Below are positions 8,462 through 17,509 of a stretch of 59,804 bases of DNA, in pieces. The translations under genes and the position numbers were made by a program. This stretch comes from JAMCZU01 sp964479405. GTDB lineage: Bacteria > Patescibacteriota > UBA1384 > UBA12157 > JAENIV01. The notes below the pieces were generated by a model that was not told the origin of the DNA, did no database searches, and saw only the letters and a list, made by a program, of their open reading frames with translations. The stretch is taken from positions 1 through 59,804 of the forward strand of contig CAYZMA010000001.1 of NCBI GenBank assembly GCA_964479405.1. The letters run 5' to 3'. The stretch's first letter is position 1, and each line of letters opens with the position of its first letter.

Positions 8462-8510
8462 GAGCAAAATAAAAACAAGGAGGATACGAAAATGGCTGCT
8501 ACGGGATTAG
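8424..8510 (+). CDS. Possible overlapping small cationic peptide ORF
   Basis: A 28-codon ORF sits across the junction of cassette genes 1 and 2 in another frame. It has a very strong ribosome site (AGGAGGAGG at 8413-8421) 2-3 nt before its ATG, and it ends 19 nt into gene 2. The product starts MAKKTEVMTRWFRSK, carries 11 Lys/Arg against 2 acidic residues, and has three Trp/Phe. It may couple translation of gene 2 or be a real peptide. The GA-rich site also encodes Gly codons of gene 1, so chance is possible. Confidence 0.3.
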   Translation: MAKKTEVMTRWFRSKIKTRRIRKWLLRD

Positions 8511-9478
8511 TCTATGCGGAGTATGGCGCCAATCGTGGTGGTAGAGCCAATCTTGAGGCGATCAAGGAGAAACCAGGACTTGTGGAAAATTTATCCTTGG
8601 TCCATATTATTGATCCGGAGCCAGGGAGAGCCTTTGCCTTGGCTAAAGAGTACGAAAAGCTGGGGATTCAGGCTGAACCACATCAGTGCCTGGCTTTGGA
8701 TGCTCTTGATCTTACGGCAACGGTTCGGACAATGGCGATTGATGATTCGGCAACTTTGGGCAAAATTATGGGCAACGGTTCAAAGCAGGCGGTACTTCAA
8801 GGAGCTATTATGTTGTCGTCTGGTCAGTCGGGGTTTGGTGGTGGTGTTCTTGGTTTTGGCAGTAGCGTGCTGGAAGGGGACACTGAAATCAAGCGAGATG
8901 CTGCCGCTCTCTTTGGTCAAGTAGCTGACTTAGCGCCAGAGAGAACTACCAGCAGGATCATTAGATCCAAGCCAATAGAGGCTTCTCAGTTAGCCAACAC
9001 CCGTGATGCTGCCCATCATCACTTGGTAGAAACAATGGATCATTTTCTTGAGGGAGAAAAAGTGTATTCGGATGTTTTTGTGACAGAAACAATTAATCCT
9101 GATTCACCTTTTATCTACCCGGCTGTAATGATGCCATACGAGGGCGAAACCAGTCGCAAGCGTGCTTTGAAGGATTTAGCCATGGATTTGGCAAAGACTT
9201 CTGGCTACGACGAACTGGCGGTTGTTTTCTACCAGCCTGGAAAACCGTGGCTTTACACTACTTTCTTAATTAAGAGAGGACGGCAGTGGAATCTTCAACC
9301 GATTGATGTTGAAATACCAATGCCGACCGAAACCAAGGAAGTGTTCCGCGAAGCCGAGATTAGAAAGGCTAAGAAAATTGCTGATGCTGAAGCGCAAGCC
9401 GCCGCCATAGCCGCCGCCATAGCCGCGGCCGCTGCCGCGGCCGCCCAGCGAAACAATGACGCTTACGCAACAGACTAG
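8492..9478 (+). CDS. Unrecognised soluble protein with Ala-rich tail (cassette gene 2)
   Basis: 328 residues with a clear AAGGAGG before the ATG. No family recognised. The start (VYAEYGANRGGRANLEAI, then SLVHIIDPEPGRAFALAKEYEKLG) could be a Rossmann-like nucleotide fold; this is inference only. A Gly-rich stretch (about 108-128) follows. The end, from about 285, is a charged helix and then 17 Ala and 3 Ile/Gln residues encoded by GCC-rich codons with a 12-nt tandem repeat. Codon GC content is visibly higher than in neighbouring genes, suggesting a different origin. A strong terminator follows directly. Confidence 0.7.
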   Translation: MAATGLVYAEYGANRGGRANLEAIKEKPGLVENLSLVHIIDPEPGRAFALAKEYEKLGIQAEPHQCLALDALDLTATVRTMAIDDSATLGKIMGNGSKQAVLQGAIMLSSGQSGFGGGVLGFGSSVLEGDTEIKRDAAALFGQVADLAPERTTSRIIRSKPIEASQLANTRDAAHHHLVETMDHFLEGEKVYSDVFVTETINPDSPFIYPAVMMPYEGETSRKRALKDLAMDLAKTSGYDELAVVFYQPGKPWLYTTFLIKRGRQWNLQPIDVEIPMPTETKEVFREAEIRKAKKIADAEAQAAAIAAAIAAAAAAAAQRNNDAYATD

Positions 9479-9496
9479 CTAGATTCCTTCCTTCGT

Positions 9497-9527
9497 CCCC
9501 GACGCAATCATGCGTCGGGGTTTTTTT
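9497..9527 (+). terminator. Rho-independent terminator after cassette gene 2
   Basis: CCCCGACGCA (9497-9506), loop ATCA, TGCGTCGGGG (9511-9520), then seven T. A perfect 10-bp stem. Confidence 0.95.
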
Positions 9528-9615
9528 CTAAAATTTTCCATTTTCTTCAAGAGCTGTAAAGTTTAAAATAAATTAAGAAAGTTCAGGAATTCATTGCAGA
9601 AGGGAGCTGATTTGG

Positions 9616-10323
9616 ATGCACGGGAAAATATTGATGTGCTGTTTGACTGTTTTTCTTCTGACTGGTTGTAGCAAAAAAATTCCCGAAAATTGGTTGATTA
9701 TTGCTGACAACTCAAAAAGTCTGAAGTCACAGACGAACCTTATCAAAAAAGGAATTGACAAAGTCGGCGAGAGCTTTGTCAGAAGAGCTTGTACGGGGTC
9801 AAATTTAAAACTGGTTGGCTTTAGTCAGGTTGACTCAGCTTATAGACATCTTGTTCTAGCCAAACATAATTTTATTTTGACAGTGCCAGCCGATATCAGT
9901 CGTAAGGAGCAAGCAACCAAAATTGTCAATGAATTTGGTCAGGCTGTTAGCAATGTTCCTTTAGTTGACAATTCTTCTTTGCTGGAAGTTATTAGGATTC
10001 AATCGGAATTAATGCCCAATGATTGCCAATGGCGTTTAATTATTATTTCCGATTTTATTCAAAGCACTTCAGCTTTGCTCTTTACGCCGAAATATCTTGT
10101 AAGTAGAGGAAACAGAGAAATTGTTAAGGACATGCTGGCAATTTCTCCCAAACCGGCTAATCCGCCAATAAGTGTTACGCTTTATTGGTATCCGGGTCTT
10201 TGGGACAAAAATCAGGCTATTGATCCAAAAACCCATGCTCGTGTCCGCCGAATTTTTAAGCAGTTCTTCCAAAGTTGGGCTGGCAAAGATTGTCCAATTG
10301 AAATTGAGCCTTTGCAGGAATAA
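9616..10323 (+). CDS. Predicted lipoprotein with VWA-like fold (cassette gene 3)
   Basis: The start MHGKILMCCLTVFLLTGCSKK is a lipoprotein signal with lipobox LTGC, so the mature protein should be membrane-anchored on the outside. The next segment WLIIADNSKSLKSQT has the DxSxS form of a von Willebrand A metal site, and RLIIISDF could be the later strand. VWA domains bind metal ions and partner proteins. 235 residues; GGGAGCTGA ahead of the ATG gives a usable ribosome site. It is transcribed with, or just after, the two other cassette genes and ends at its own terminator. Confidence 0.7.
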   Translation: MHGKILMCCLTVFLLTGCSKKIPENWLIIADNSKSLKSQTNLIKKGIDKVGESFVRRACTGSNLKLVGFSQVDSAYRHLVLAKHNFILTVPADISRKEQATKIVNEFGQAVSNVPLVDNSSLLEVIRIQSELMPNDCQWRLIIISDFIQSTSALLFTPKYLVSRGNREIVKDMLAISPKPANPPISVTLYWYPGLWDKNQAIDPKTHARVRRIFKQFFQSWAGKDCPIEIEPLQE

Positions 10324-10349
10324 AGAAACTAATTTACTACTATTTTTAT

Positions 10350-10380
10350 GAGGTCGGAAATCTTTTTCCGACCTCTTTTT
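10350..10380 (+). terminator. Rho-independent terminator after the lipoprotein gene
   Basis: GAGGTCGGAA (10350-10359) pairs perfectly with TTCCGACCTC (10366-10375), followed by a T run. It closes the cassette before murF. Confidence 0.95.
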
Positions 10381-10413
10381 ATTTTAACCAACAAAAGATA
10401 TACTTAAATTAAG

Positions 10414-11601
10414 ATGTCTAAATTATTGCAAATTTACTTGCGTTTTTGGGTGAAATTTTATTTAAAACGCACGAAACCTAAAATTGTTGCTATCACCGGT
10501 TCAATTAGCAAGACCTCAACCAAAGAGGCGATTTTTGAAGTTTTGAAAATTAAGTTTGGTAAGGATTTAAGAAAATCAGAAGGCAATTTAAATAATGAAA
10601 CAGGCGTGCCTTTGGCAATTTTCGGGTTTAAAAAATCGCCGACAAAATCTTGGCAGTGGTTACCAATTATTATTGGTGTCAAATGGAGAGCCTTATTTGG
10701 CCAAAAATTTAAAGTCTTGGTCTTAGAAATGGCCGCTGACAAACCGGGGGATATTAAATATTTAACTGATTTTATTAAACCCGATATTTCCTGCATCACC
10801 AGCATTGCGCCGGCGCATTTATCTGCTTTTGGGAGTATTGAAAAAATTGTCCAAGAAAAAACCGATCTTATCAGGGCTTTACCTTGTGGCGGTTGGACTG
10901 TTTTGAATTATGACGACGAAAATTTAAGAAAATTATCTTCTACGGACCCGCAGACATTAACTTATGCTATAGAAGAAAAAGCCGATATTACGGCTAAAAA
11001 TATTACCACCGAAATTATCAATTTTAAACCTAAAACACTTTTCCAAGTTTCAAGCGAAAATTTAAAGTTTAGAGCAACGGTGCCGACTTTGGGTAGAGTT
11101 TGGAATGTTTATTCCGCTTTGGCGGCGGTGGCGGTCGGGAGTATTTTTGAAATGTCGTCAGCCGATATTATTAAAGGTCTGGAAAATATCAGATCAGAGG
11201 CACACAGAATGTCAGTTTTAAAAGGTAAAAACAATACTTTACTCATTGACGATTCTTACAACGCAAATCCGCTTTCAATGAAAGTGGCGTTGGATGTTTT
11301 AAAATTTTTACCTCAGCCGTCACAAGGCGCAAGAAAAATTGCTGTTTTAGGCGACATGTTAGAAATTGGGCAAATTTCAGCCGAAGCCCACCGGCTTATT
11401 GGTCAATCTGCAAAAGAAATTGCCGATCTTGTAATTTCAGTAGGTAAAGAGGCGCGAAAATATAATGGTCAAGTTCATTTTGAAACGGCACAGGAAGCAG
11501 GCGACTTCCTTTTGGCTAACTTACAGAAAAATGATATAATTTTAGTAAAGGCTTCCCGAGCGATTGGCTTGGATAAAGTTGTTGAAAGATTGAAAGAATA
11601 A
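10414..11601 (+). CDS. murF: MurF-like Mur ligase lacking the N-terminal domain
   Basis: ATP-dependent Mur ligase; MurF adds D-Ala-D-Ala to the UDP-MurNAc-tripeptide in the cytoplasm. The central and C-terminal ligase domains are present (NNETGVPLAIF, EMAADKPGDI, IDDSYNANPLSM, AVLGDMLEIG). Two features are odd. The P-loop starts at residue 29, so the usual N-terminal substrate-binding domain of about 80-100 residues is missing. The loop reads GSISKTST where the family has GxxGKTTT. The -10 box TATACT (10399-10404) is 9 nt before the ATG and a terminator lies just upstream, so no longer start is possible. It overlaps mraY by 1 nt. Confidence 0.82.
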   Translation: MSKLLQIYLRFWVKFYLKRTKPKIVAITGSISKTSTKEAIFEVLKIKFGKDLRKSEGNLNNETGVPLAIFGFKKSPTKSWQWLPIIIGVKWRALFGQKFKVLVLEMAADKPGDIKYLTDFIKPDISCITSIAPAHLSAFGSIEKIVQEKTDLIRALPCGGWTVLNYDDENLRKLSSTDPQTLTYAIEEKADITAKNITTEIINFKPKTLFQVSSENLKFRATVPTLGRVWNVYSALAAVAVGSIFEMSSADIIKGLENIRSEAHRMSVLKGKNNTLLIDDSYNANPLSMKVALDVLKFLPQPSQGARKIAVLGDMLEIGQISAEAHRLIGQSAKEIADLVISVGKEARKYNGQVHFETAQEAGDFLLANLQKNDIILVKASRAIGLDKVVERLKE

Positions 11602-12626
11602 TGGAACAAATTCAAATTTATTTACCCAATTTGGTCAAGATTTTTTGGCTAACTGGCATTTCTTTTATTATTGCCATTATTTGGACGCCAATTTTTACCG
11701 ATTTTTTGTATCGCAATCGTTTTGGCAAAAGAATTCGCAAAACCGGTTATGACGAACAAAAGGCGCCTATTTTTTATGCCTTGCATAAACATAAAGCCGA
11801 TACGCCGACAATGGGAGGACTGGTTGTTTGGGTCACAACAGCCGTAATTACCGTTCTTTTTAATTTTTCGCGATCTGGCACTTGGTTGCCACTCTTTGCT
11901 TTAGTTGCCTCTGGTATTATTGGGGCGATTGATGACATTTACAATATCCGAGGCATTGGACCGCATGGCGGGGGACTTCGTTTTAGGTTTAAACTTTTAA
12001 TTTATTTGGCGATCGCCACCGTCGGCGCTTGGTGGTTTTATTTTAAACTTGGCTGGGATATTTTTCACATTCCGGGAGTGGGTGATTTGTCTTTAGGTTT
12101 TTGGTATGTGCCCTTATTTATTTTGGTTATTGTTGCCGTTGCTTTTGCTGTCAATGAAACCGATGGACTCGATGGTTTAGCTGGTGGTACTTTGGCAATT
12201 TCCTACGGCGCATATTGTATTATTGCTTTAGTTGAAGGAAAATCGGCACTGGCGGCATTTTGTGGCACAATTATGGGCGCGCTCTTAGCTTTTTTGTGGT
12301 TTAATATTTATCCGGCAAGATTTATTATGGGCGATACTGGTTCTATGGCATTGGGGGCGACTTTAGGAGTGATTGCCTTTTTGACTAATACCGTGGCAGT
12401 TTTGCCAATTATCGGTTTTATTTTTTTACTTGAAGCTTTGTCAGTTATGATTCAAATTGCTTCAAAGAAATTATTTAAACGGAAGGTTTTTCTTTCGGCT
12501 CCTATTCATCATCACCTTGAAGCGTTGGGTTGGCCCGAGCCGAAAGTAGTGATGCGTTTTTGGGTCATTTCGGCGGTAATGGCTATTATTGGGGTGATGA
12601 TTGCCTTAGTTGGTCGGGGAATCTAA
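11601..12626 (+). CDS. mraY: Phospho-N-acetylmuramoyl-pentapeptide-transferase MraY
   Basis: Membrane enzyme that transfers phospho-MurNAc-pentapeptide to undecaprenyl phosphate, making lipid I. Visible motifs are PTMGGLVVW, GAIDDIYNIRG (DD pair), NETDGLDGLAGG and MGDTGSMALG, plus the late HHHLEALGWPEPKVVMRFW. About ten hydrophobic helices; 341 residues, family length. Its ATG overlaps the murF stop (TAATG), indicating co-translation. Confidence 0.97.
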   Translation: MEQIQIYLPNLVKIFWLTGISFIIAIIWTPIFTDFLYRNRFGKRIRKTGYDEQKAPIFYALHKHKADTPTMGGLVVWVTTAVITVLFNFSRSGTWLPLFALVASGIIGAIDDIYNIRGIGPHGGGLRFRFKLLIYLAIATVGAWWFYFKLGWDIFHIPGVGDLSLGFWYVPLFILVIVAVAFAVNETDGLDGLAGGTLAISYGAYCIIALVEGKSALAAFCGTIMGALLAFLWFNIYPARFIMGDTGSMALGATLGVIAFLTNTVAVLPIIGFIFLLEALSVMIQIASKKLFKRKVFLSAPIHHHLEALGWPEPKVVMRFWVISAVMAIIGVMIALVGRGI

Positions 12627-12646
12627 AATTTCAGGAGGGATATAAA

Positions 12647-15600
12647 GTGAATAAACGAAAAATAATTACAAGCGCGCTGGCGATAATTTTTGTTCTTGCT
12701 ATCAGTTTTTTTGTTTTTCGGGGGAGCATTTTTAAAGCCGACACCGGGCCGTATGTTCTTTCAGGTAGAATATTTGCGGAGGATTCAAAAGCACCCCTTT
12801 CTGATGTCAATATTATTCTTACTTCCACTGATACAAATATTCCACCGATAACAGCAAAATCCAATCTCGATGGTTCGTATTCCATTTCGGCGTCGGCAAA
12901 TACTTTTACTAGTATTAGCTTTCTCAAAGACGGTTATTGGGACTTAACTGGCAGTGTTATTAACTCTGGTAATCTTTCTAATATGAATTTAAGTCTGGCA
13001 ATGAAATCCGGTTTTGGTCAGGAAGATATTGAAATAGCGACAGTCAAGAAAGGTCGTCCTTGGGAGACAACTAGGTTCGGTCTATCAATTCAGCCAACCG
13101 ACAATTCTCCTAGCGGTCTCAAAACGATCGTGCCGGACGGAAGCACTTATCAAGAGCAATCTTTAGGAACATCATCATTTGAAGGTTACGATCTAGTAAA
13201 ACACGGCTTTGCTCCCATGCAAAGCACCGTCCTATTCGCTGGCGAGACTCTTAAAGTTGGTTCCTCTAAAGATCTAACCATTCTTTTTAGAGGCAAAGCA
13301 AAAACTGATAACTTCTCCTTCTTAAATAAAAAGATTGACGAAGGAAACTGGCAAAACTCTCCGCCGACCTATTTTGCCAACCCATACCTTAAAGAAATCC
13401 CGCTTTCCAGTATTGCCATCAGATACCAAGACAAAGACTATTCCGTAAAAGATGCGGTCAGCGCCAATATCATCAATTCCACTATCTTTATCAGTAATTA
13501 TCCTAATCAAAAACAACTGGATTTTAACAATCCCGACCTACCAATTCCGACTGGGGCATACTTTGCTTTTTGGAGTAAGAAAGATGGGGTAAGTATCGCA
13601 ATTTCTAGCAATACTAATAATAATACTGTTGAACTGCCAACCGATATTTCTTATGACGAATTTGTTCAAATTGCTCAACACGACCAGATTTTGCCGGCTG
13701 ACCAACAAGCTGATCTTGAAAATAAAGAAAATTATATTATTGCTAATACGTATGCCCAAATGGCAAAAAATAATATATCCATTACGGCCGATATGGATAT
13801 TTTGTTGACCAAAAATGAAAAGGTGATCAACCCCAATCAGCTCAACTCTCATTATATGGATTTGCTTCAACAACAATCAAATAAGGGTATAAATATCGCT
13901 CATGCAGACACAAACACAAAAGCCAGTATTGACTTTTTAATTAACCGAGCTAGTTTTGGAGCAGACATTGCAACTTACAATCAAGTTAACGATTTTAAAA
14001 ATACCCAGCTTAATAATATCAAAGCTATTATGGGTGAGCCGATTTTTTCAAGAACAGTTAAAGTCTACAATCTTGATAAGGTTTTAGTATGTAATAGTTT
14101 GCCAAGTTATGCATTCGGAGACTTATCTAAAGGTGCCATTTTTACGACTAAAAGTGAATGTTTGGAATATATGAATAGTTTTAAAGATAATGGTGCTTCA
14201 ATCTCAAATTTAAATGTCATTATAATTGATTTTAACGGTCAATCTATTTCTAAGTCCAGAGAAGAAACTCTGGAGCACGAGATGAGCCATAGCTGGAGAT
14301 CTGTATTCAAAATGGTTTATTCACATAGTTTTGAAGAAGGGCTGGCAGAAAGTCTGCCTTTTGTTATGAAACAGGTTTATAATCCAAACTATTCAGCTGT
14401 AGGAGATAAGGAAACCCCGGTTAATAATTTTGATTATTGGGCTAATAATGTTCCCGAGGCTTATAGAACTTATACTGGAGACAAATATCTTGGTTATTAT
14501 TATGATGGTTATGATTTCTTGAGTGAGTATGGTATTCAAGACGACTTTTTTTGGACACGCAAAATGCATGCCAGCGCGATCTTAAAATTTTTCATTCAAG
14601 ATTATGAACCAGGTTCCCCAACTTTTTATCAAAAATTTGACGATAATTTATTTTTAGAGGTGGTTAAAAACATGGGTTATCCAGTTAATCTTCAAATGTC
14701 TGATCAATATCAAATTAATATGTATAATTTAGTGTGGAAAAATGGAAAGCTTATGAGTGATATGGACCTTTATAACATTTTTTCTAACTCTGGTAATAAC
14801 GAAGATTTAAAGCAAGTTGAAAATATTGATCTAGCACAATGGTTTAAAACAAAATCAGTTTTTCATTTATCGGGTATTTACAATACTCCGGCTGTTGTAG
14901 CTAGCGCAGTTATTCAATATCCAGAAGCTCAAACTATCTGTACTAATAACGATCTTAAGTGTCTTGCTTATCAAAACAAAAGTATGATTTTTTATACCAA
15001 TTCATTTCAATCAAATGGTGGTCGCGGAGTAAGTTATTTAACTGGTACATTTAATAATAAGATTTATTATTTTACTCCTGAAGGTAATGCGTTAAGAATT
15101 GTTGACAGTACCGATACAACTGATGAACAAGGAGCTCTTGATATTACTCCAACAATCAGCTTGGCTAAAACTGTTAATAGTCAATATACTGGTTCATGGC
15201 ATTTTGTCTCTGTCGCTAAAGAAGACAATGGACATGGGTCTCGGGGGATTTATGCCGGTAATCTGTTCACTAAGGCGGGCAGTGGAGTAGGGAGTGGCAT
15301 TTATGGCACTGCAGATCTTCCTGATGGTACTGTGATTACCCTTAACCATGTAAAAGATGACGGTTCTCTTGAACAAGTTGCTCAAACAACTATTTCCAAT
15401 TATGCTTATGAATTTCCGCAAGTTAATGACAATTATGGTCAGTATGTTCTTAACACAACTGGCTACACAAAAAATATAGATAAATGGAAAGGTCATTATG
15501 AACAAGACATTAAAACCGATACCACCAATCCAATTATTACCTCCAAAGGCTCATCTGGTTCAAAGATTAATTATTCTTTAAGCGAACCGGCTTCTGCTTT

Positions 15601-17473
15601 TATAGAATACGGTCTGGAAAAAGATAAATATGACAATATCTCTTTTGGTAAAGCCATAGATGCCAGTAAATTTGAAGGCGATGAAATAAAAGACGGCGAT
15701 AGGGAATTAACTATTGAAAATTTAGACAAAACCAAAGAATATCACTATCGCATTTGGGCGATAGATAAATCCGGCAACATTTCGCATACCGACGACCAAG
15801 TTTTAAATCCAATTGACATTTCTAACATTCAAATCAAAGACATTACTGATACTTCAGCCACTATCACTTGGACCGCCGATCCGGCAACTCAAGCTGTCAT
15901 TGAATATGGCACAACAACTAATTATGGACAAACCAAAGCCGATACTGAAGTAAAAACCAATCATTCCGTCAATCTGACCGGTCTTACAAAAGGGACAACT
16001 TATCATTTTAGAATTAAAGCTTTTATAACTGACGCTAACAAATCAAACTACAGTTCCGACCAAACATTCCAAGCGATTACTTTTGCAATTAGCAATATTA
16101 CGACCGGTTACGGCACTGGTAATTTACCTAAAATTACTTGGAATACAAGTGTCTCCGCCTTTGGCTTGGTTGAATATGGCGAAACTGCCAGCTATGGTTC
16201 TACTTTAGCTTCTGGTAATCCTACTTTCAAAGAAACCACAAAAATCGCTCTCTTTCCCAATAATTTGCCAGTTGGCAAAACTTATCATTTCCGGATAAAA
16301 GCGTATGTAAGTGAGACGGCGCCGATTTACTCCAGCGACCAAACTATAACCTATAATCCTTGTTCGGAAATAAGAAATGCTTGGGTAGGCGAGACCGGGG
16401 CTCAAATCTATATGCCGTATTCGGACAAAACTTTAACCATCAGTGGTCAAACCTATCCTTATCAAACCGGTGGCTATATCGTTTTGTCTGGACTTACTCC
16501 AGCTACTCAATATAATTACGAAGTTTCCGGCTGTGGTGTTGGCAGAGGTTTTCAAACCGATATAATTCTTAAATATATCCAGCAACAAATGGCGCTTGGT
16601 CAAGCGACGGTTCAATGGGACACTAATTTTCCGGTTGACCAAAGTTTGCGTCTTGTTAAAGGCAGTTCGTCTATGGTGGTTGGGGTGACTAATGTCGGTA
16701 ATCATCATACGGCTGCTAATTTCACCGCCCCGACTGGTGTTTATGCTATGTATGTCAAAACAAATAATCTTGAAAAAAGCATTGGCACTATTAATTTTTC
16801 AGGTCTTTATGTTACGAGCAAGTATTTGGATAGTGGTTCATATCTTCTTCATTTTACCTATAACAAATCAGCTAATCTGACCGTAACAAGATGGTATTAT
16901 CGTAGTGGTTGGTACTCTAGTGTCTTGGAGGTTTCTAGTGGTTCTAGTTTCCAGTTTGATACCTTTGTCTGCAGTACTAGAACTGGTGAAGGTGGTGCTT
17001 ATTGCGCCTTTGATGCTAAAAGCCAAGATAACCCAACGGAAACAGCATACTTTAGTGCCAGTGGTACTTCTCCAGGAAGTGATAGTGCTAATGCTTACAA
17101 TATCCCCGCGGTTGCTCTTGAACTGCCGACCACTCTAGAGACTGATGCTTCTTCTTCCGGCTTAGTTCAAACTAATCTTCCCGCCGAAGTTTCTGACAGT
17201 AAGATGGTTCAATCAATCACCTTGCAATATGGCACTCAAAAAGGCATCTATGCCAATTCTCAAGAAATGAAATCACAAGATCGTTTCTATGCTTCTCAAA
17301 TTCCTAATTTAAAGAGTCGAACTTACTATTACCGTTTGGCCATTACTGATCCTGCCGGTCAAATAACCTATACTCCTGAACAAACTTTTCAATCTGGCAA
17401 TAAATATCTTCGTTTCTTTAACGATTTCTTTGGCAATGCTTGGAGTTGGGTTAAGGGAAAGTTCAGGAAATAA
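12647..17473 (+). CDS. Giant secreted zincin metalloprotease with FN3-like repeats
   Basis: Start GTG 12647, after GGAGGG at 12634-12639, gives about 1608 residues. A basic N-terminus and hydrophobic helix (about 5-23) form a signal or anchor. A carboxypeptidase-regulatory-like beta domain follows (about 34-105). The zinc site HEMSH is at residues 544-548, with FEEGLAESLPF about 15 residues later providing a possible third Glu ligand (gluzincin plan). Several FN3-like modules occupy about 960-1305 (repeated EYG, YHFRIKA and SSDQT). A beta-rich region and a short basic end (WVKGKFRK) close it. Likely an exported surface enzyme. It lies between mraY and pgeF, out of place in a dcw cluster; target unknown. 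Confidence 0.8.
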   Translation: MNKRKIITSALAIIFVLAISFFVFRGSIFKADTGPYVLSGRIFAEDSKAPLSDVNIILTSTDTNIPPITAKSNLDGSYSISASANTFTSISFLKDGYWDLTGSVINSGNLSNMNLSLAMKSGFGQEDIEIATVKKGRPWETTRFGLSIQPTDNSPSGLKTIVPDGSTYQEQSLGTSSFEGYDLVKHGFAPMQSTVLFAGETLKVGSSKDLTILFRGKAKTDNFSFLNKKIDEGNWQNSPPTYFANPYLKEIPLSSIAIRYQDKDYSVKDAVSANIINSTIFISNYPNQKQLDFNNPDLPIPTGAYFAFWSKKDGVSIAISSNTNNNTVELPTDISYDEFVQIAQHDQILPADQQADLENKENYIIANTYAQMAKNNISITADMDILLTKNEKVINPNQLNSHYMDLLQQQSNKGINIAHADTNTKASIDFLINRASFGADIATYNQVNDFKNTQLNNIKAIMGEPIFSRTVKVYNLDKVLVCNSLPSYAFGDLSKGAIFTTKSECLEYMNSFKDNGASISNLNVIIIDFNGQSISKSREETLEHEMSHSWRSVFKMVYSHSFEEGLAESLPFVMKQVYNPNYSAVGDKETPVNNFDYWANNVPEAYRTYTGDKYLGYYYDGYDFLSEYGIQDDFFWTRKMHASAILKFFIQDYEPGSPTFYQKFDDNLFLEVVKNMGYPVNLQMSDQYQINMYNLVWKNGKLMSDMDLYNIFSNSGNNEDLKQVENIDLAQWFKTKSVFHLSGIYNTPAVVASAVIQYPEAQTICTNNDLKCLAYQNKSMIFYTNSFQSNGGRGVSYLTGTFNNKIYYFTPEGNALRIVDSTDTTDEQGALDITPTISLAKTVNSQYTGSWHFVSVAKEDNGHGSRGIYAGNLFTKAGSGVGSGIYGTADLPDGTVITLNHVKDDGSLEQVAQTTISNYAYEFPQVNDNYGQYVLNTTGYTKNIDKWKGHYEQDIKTDTTNPIITSKGSSGSKINYSLSEPASAFIEYGLEKDKYDNISFGKAIDASKFEGDEIKDGDRELTIENLDKTKEYHYRIWAIDKSGNISHTDDQVLNPIDISNIQIKDITDTSATITWTADPATQAVIEYGTTTNYGQTKADTEVKTNHSVNLTGLTKGTTYHFRIKAFITDANKSNYSSDQTFQAITFAISNITTGYGTGNLPKITWNTSVSAFGLVEYGETASYGSTLASGNPTFKETTKIALFPNNLPVGKTYHFRIKAYVSETAPIYSSDQTITYNPCSEIRNAWVGETGAQIYMPYSDKTLTISGQTYPYQTGGYIVLSGLTPATQYNYEVSGCGVGRGFQTDIILKYIQQQMALGQATVQWDTNFPVDQSLRLVKGSSSMVVGVTNVGNHHTAANFTAPTGVYAMYVKTNNLEKSIGTINFSGLYVTSKYLDSGSYLLHFTYNKSANLTVTRWYYRSGWYSSVLEVSSGSSFQFDTFVCSTRTGEGGAYCAFDAKSQDNPTETAYFSASGTSPGSDSANAYNIPAVALELPTTLETDASSSGLVQTNLPAEVSDSKMVQSITLQYGTQKGIYANSQEMKSQDRFYASQIPNLKSRTYYYRLAITDPAGQITYTPEQTFQSGNKYLRFFNDFFGNAWSWVKGKFRK

Positions 17474-17497
17474 TTTTTAAAATCATACAGTTTTTGC

Positions 17498-17503
17498 TAT
17501 AAT
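17498..17503 (+). promoter_or_regulatory. -10 box giving a leaderless pgeF transcript
   Basis: A perfect TATAAT ends 6 nt before the ATG at 17510, so transcription should begin at or next to the start codon. No Shine-Dalgarno is present. No good -35 box is visible. Confidence 0.5.
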
Positions 17504-17509
17504 ATCTAT

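Noticed and set aside
8514..8924. 136-codon ORF inside cassette gene 2
   Set aside because: Alternative frame without a ribosome site within a well-supported gene.
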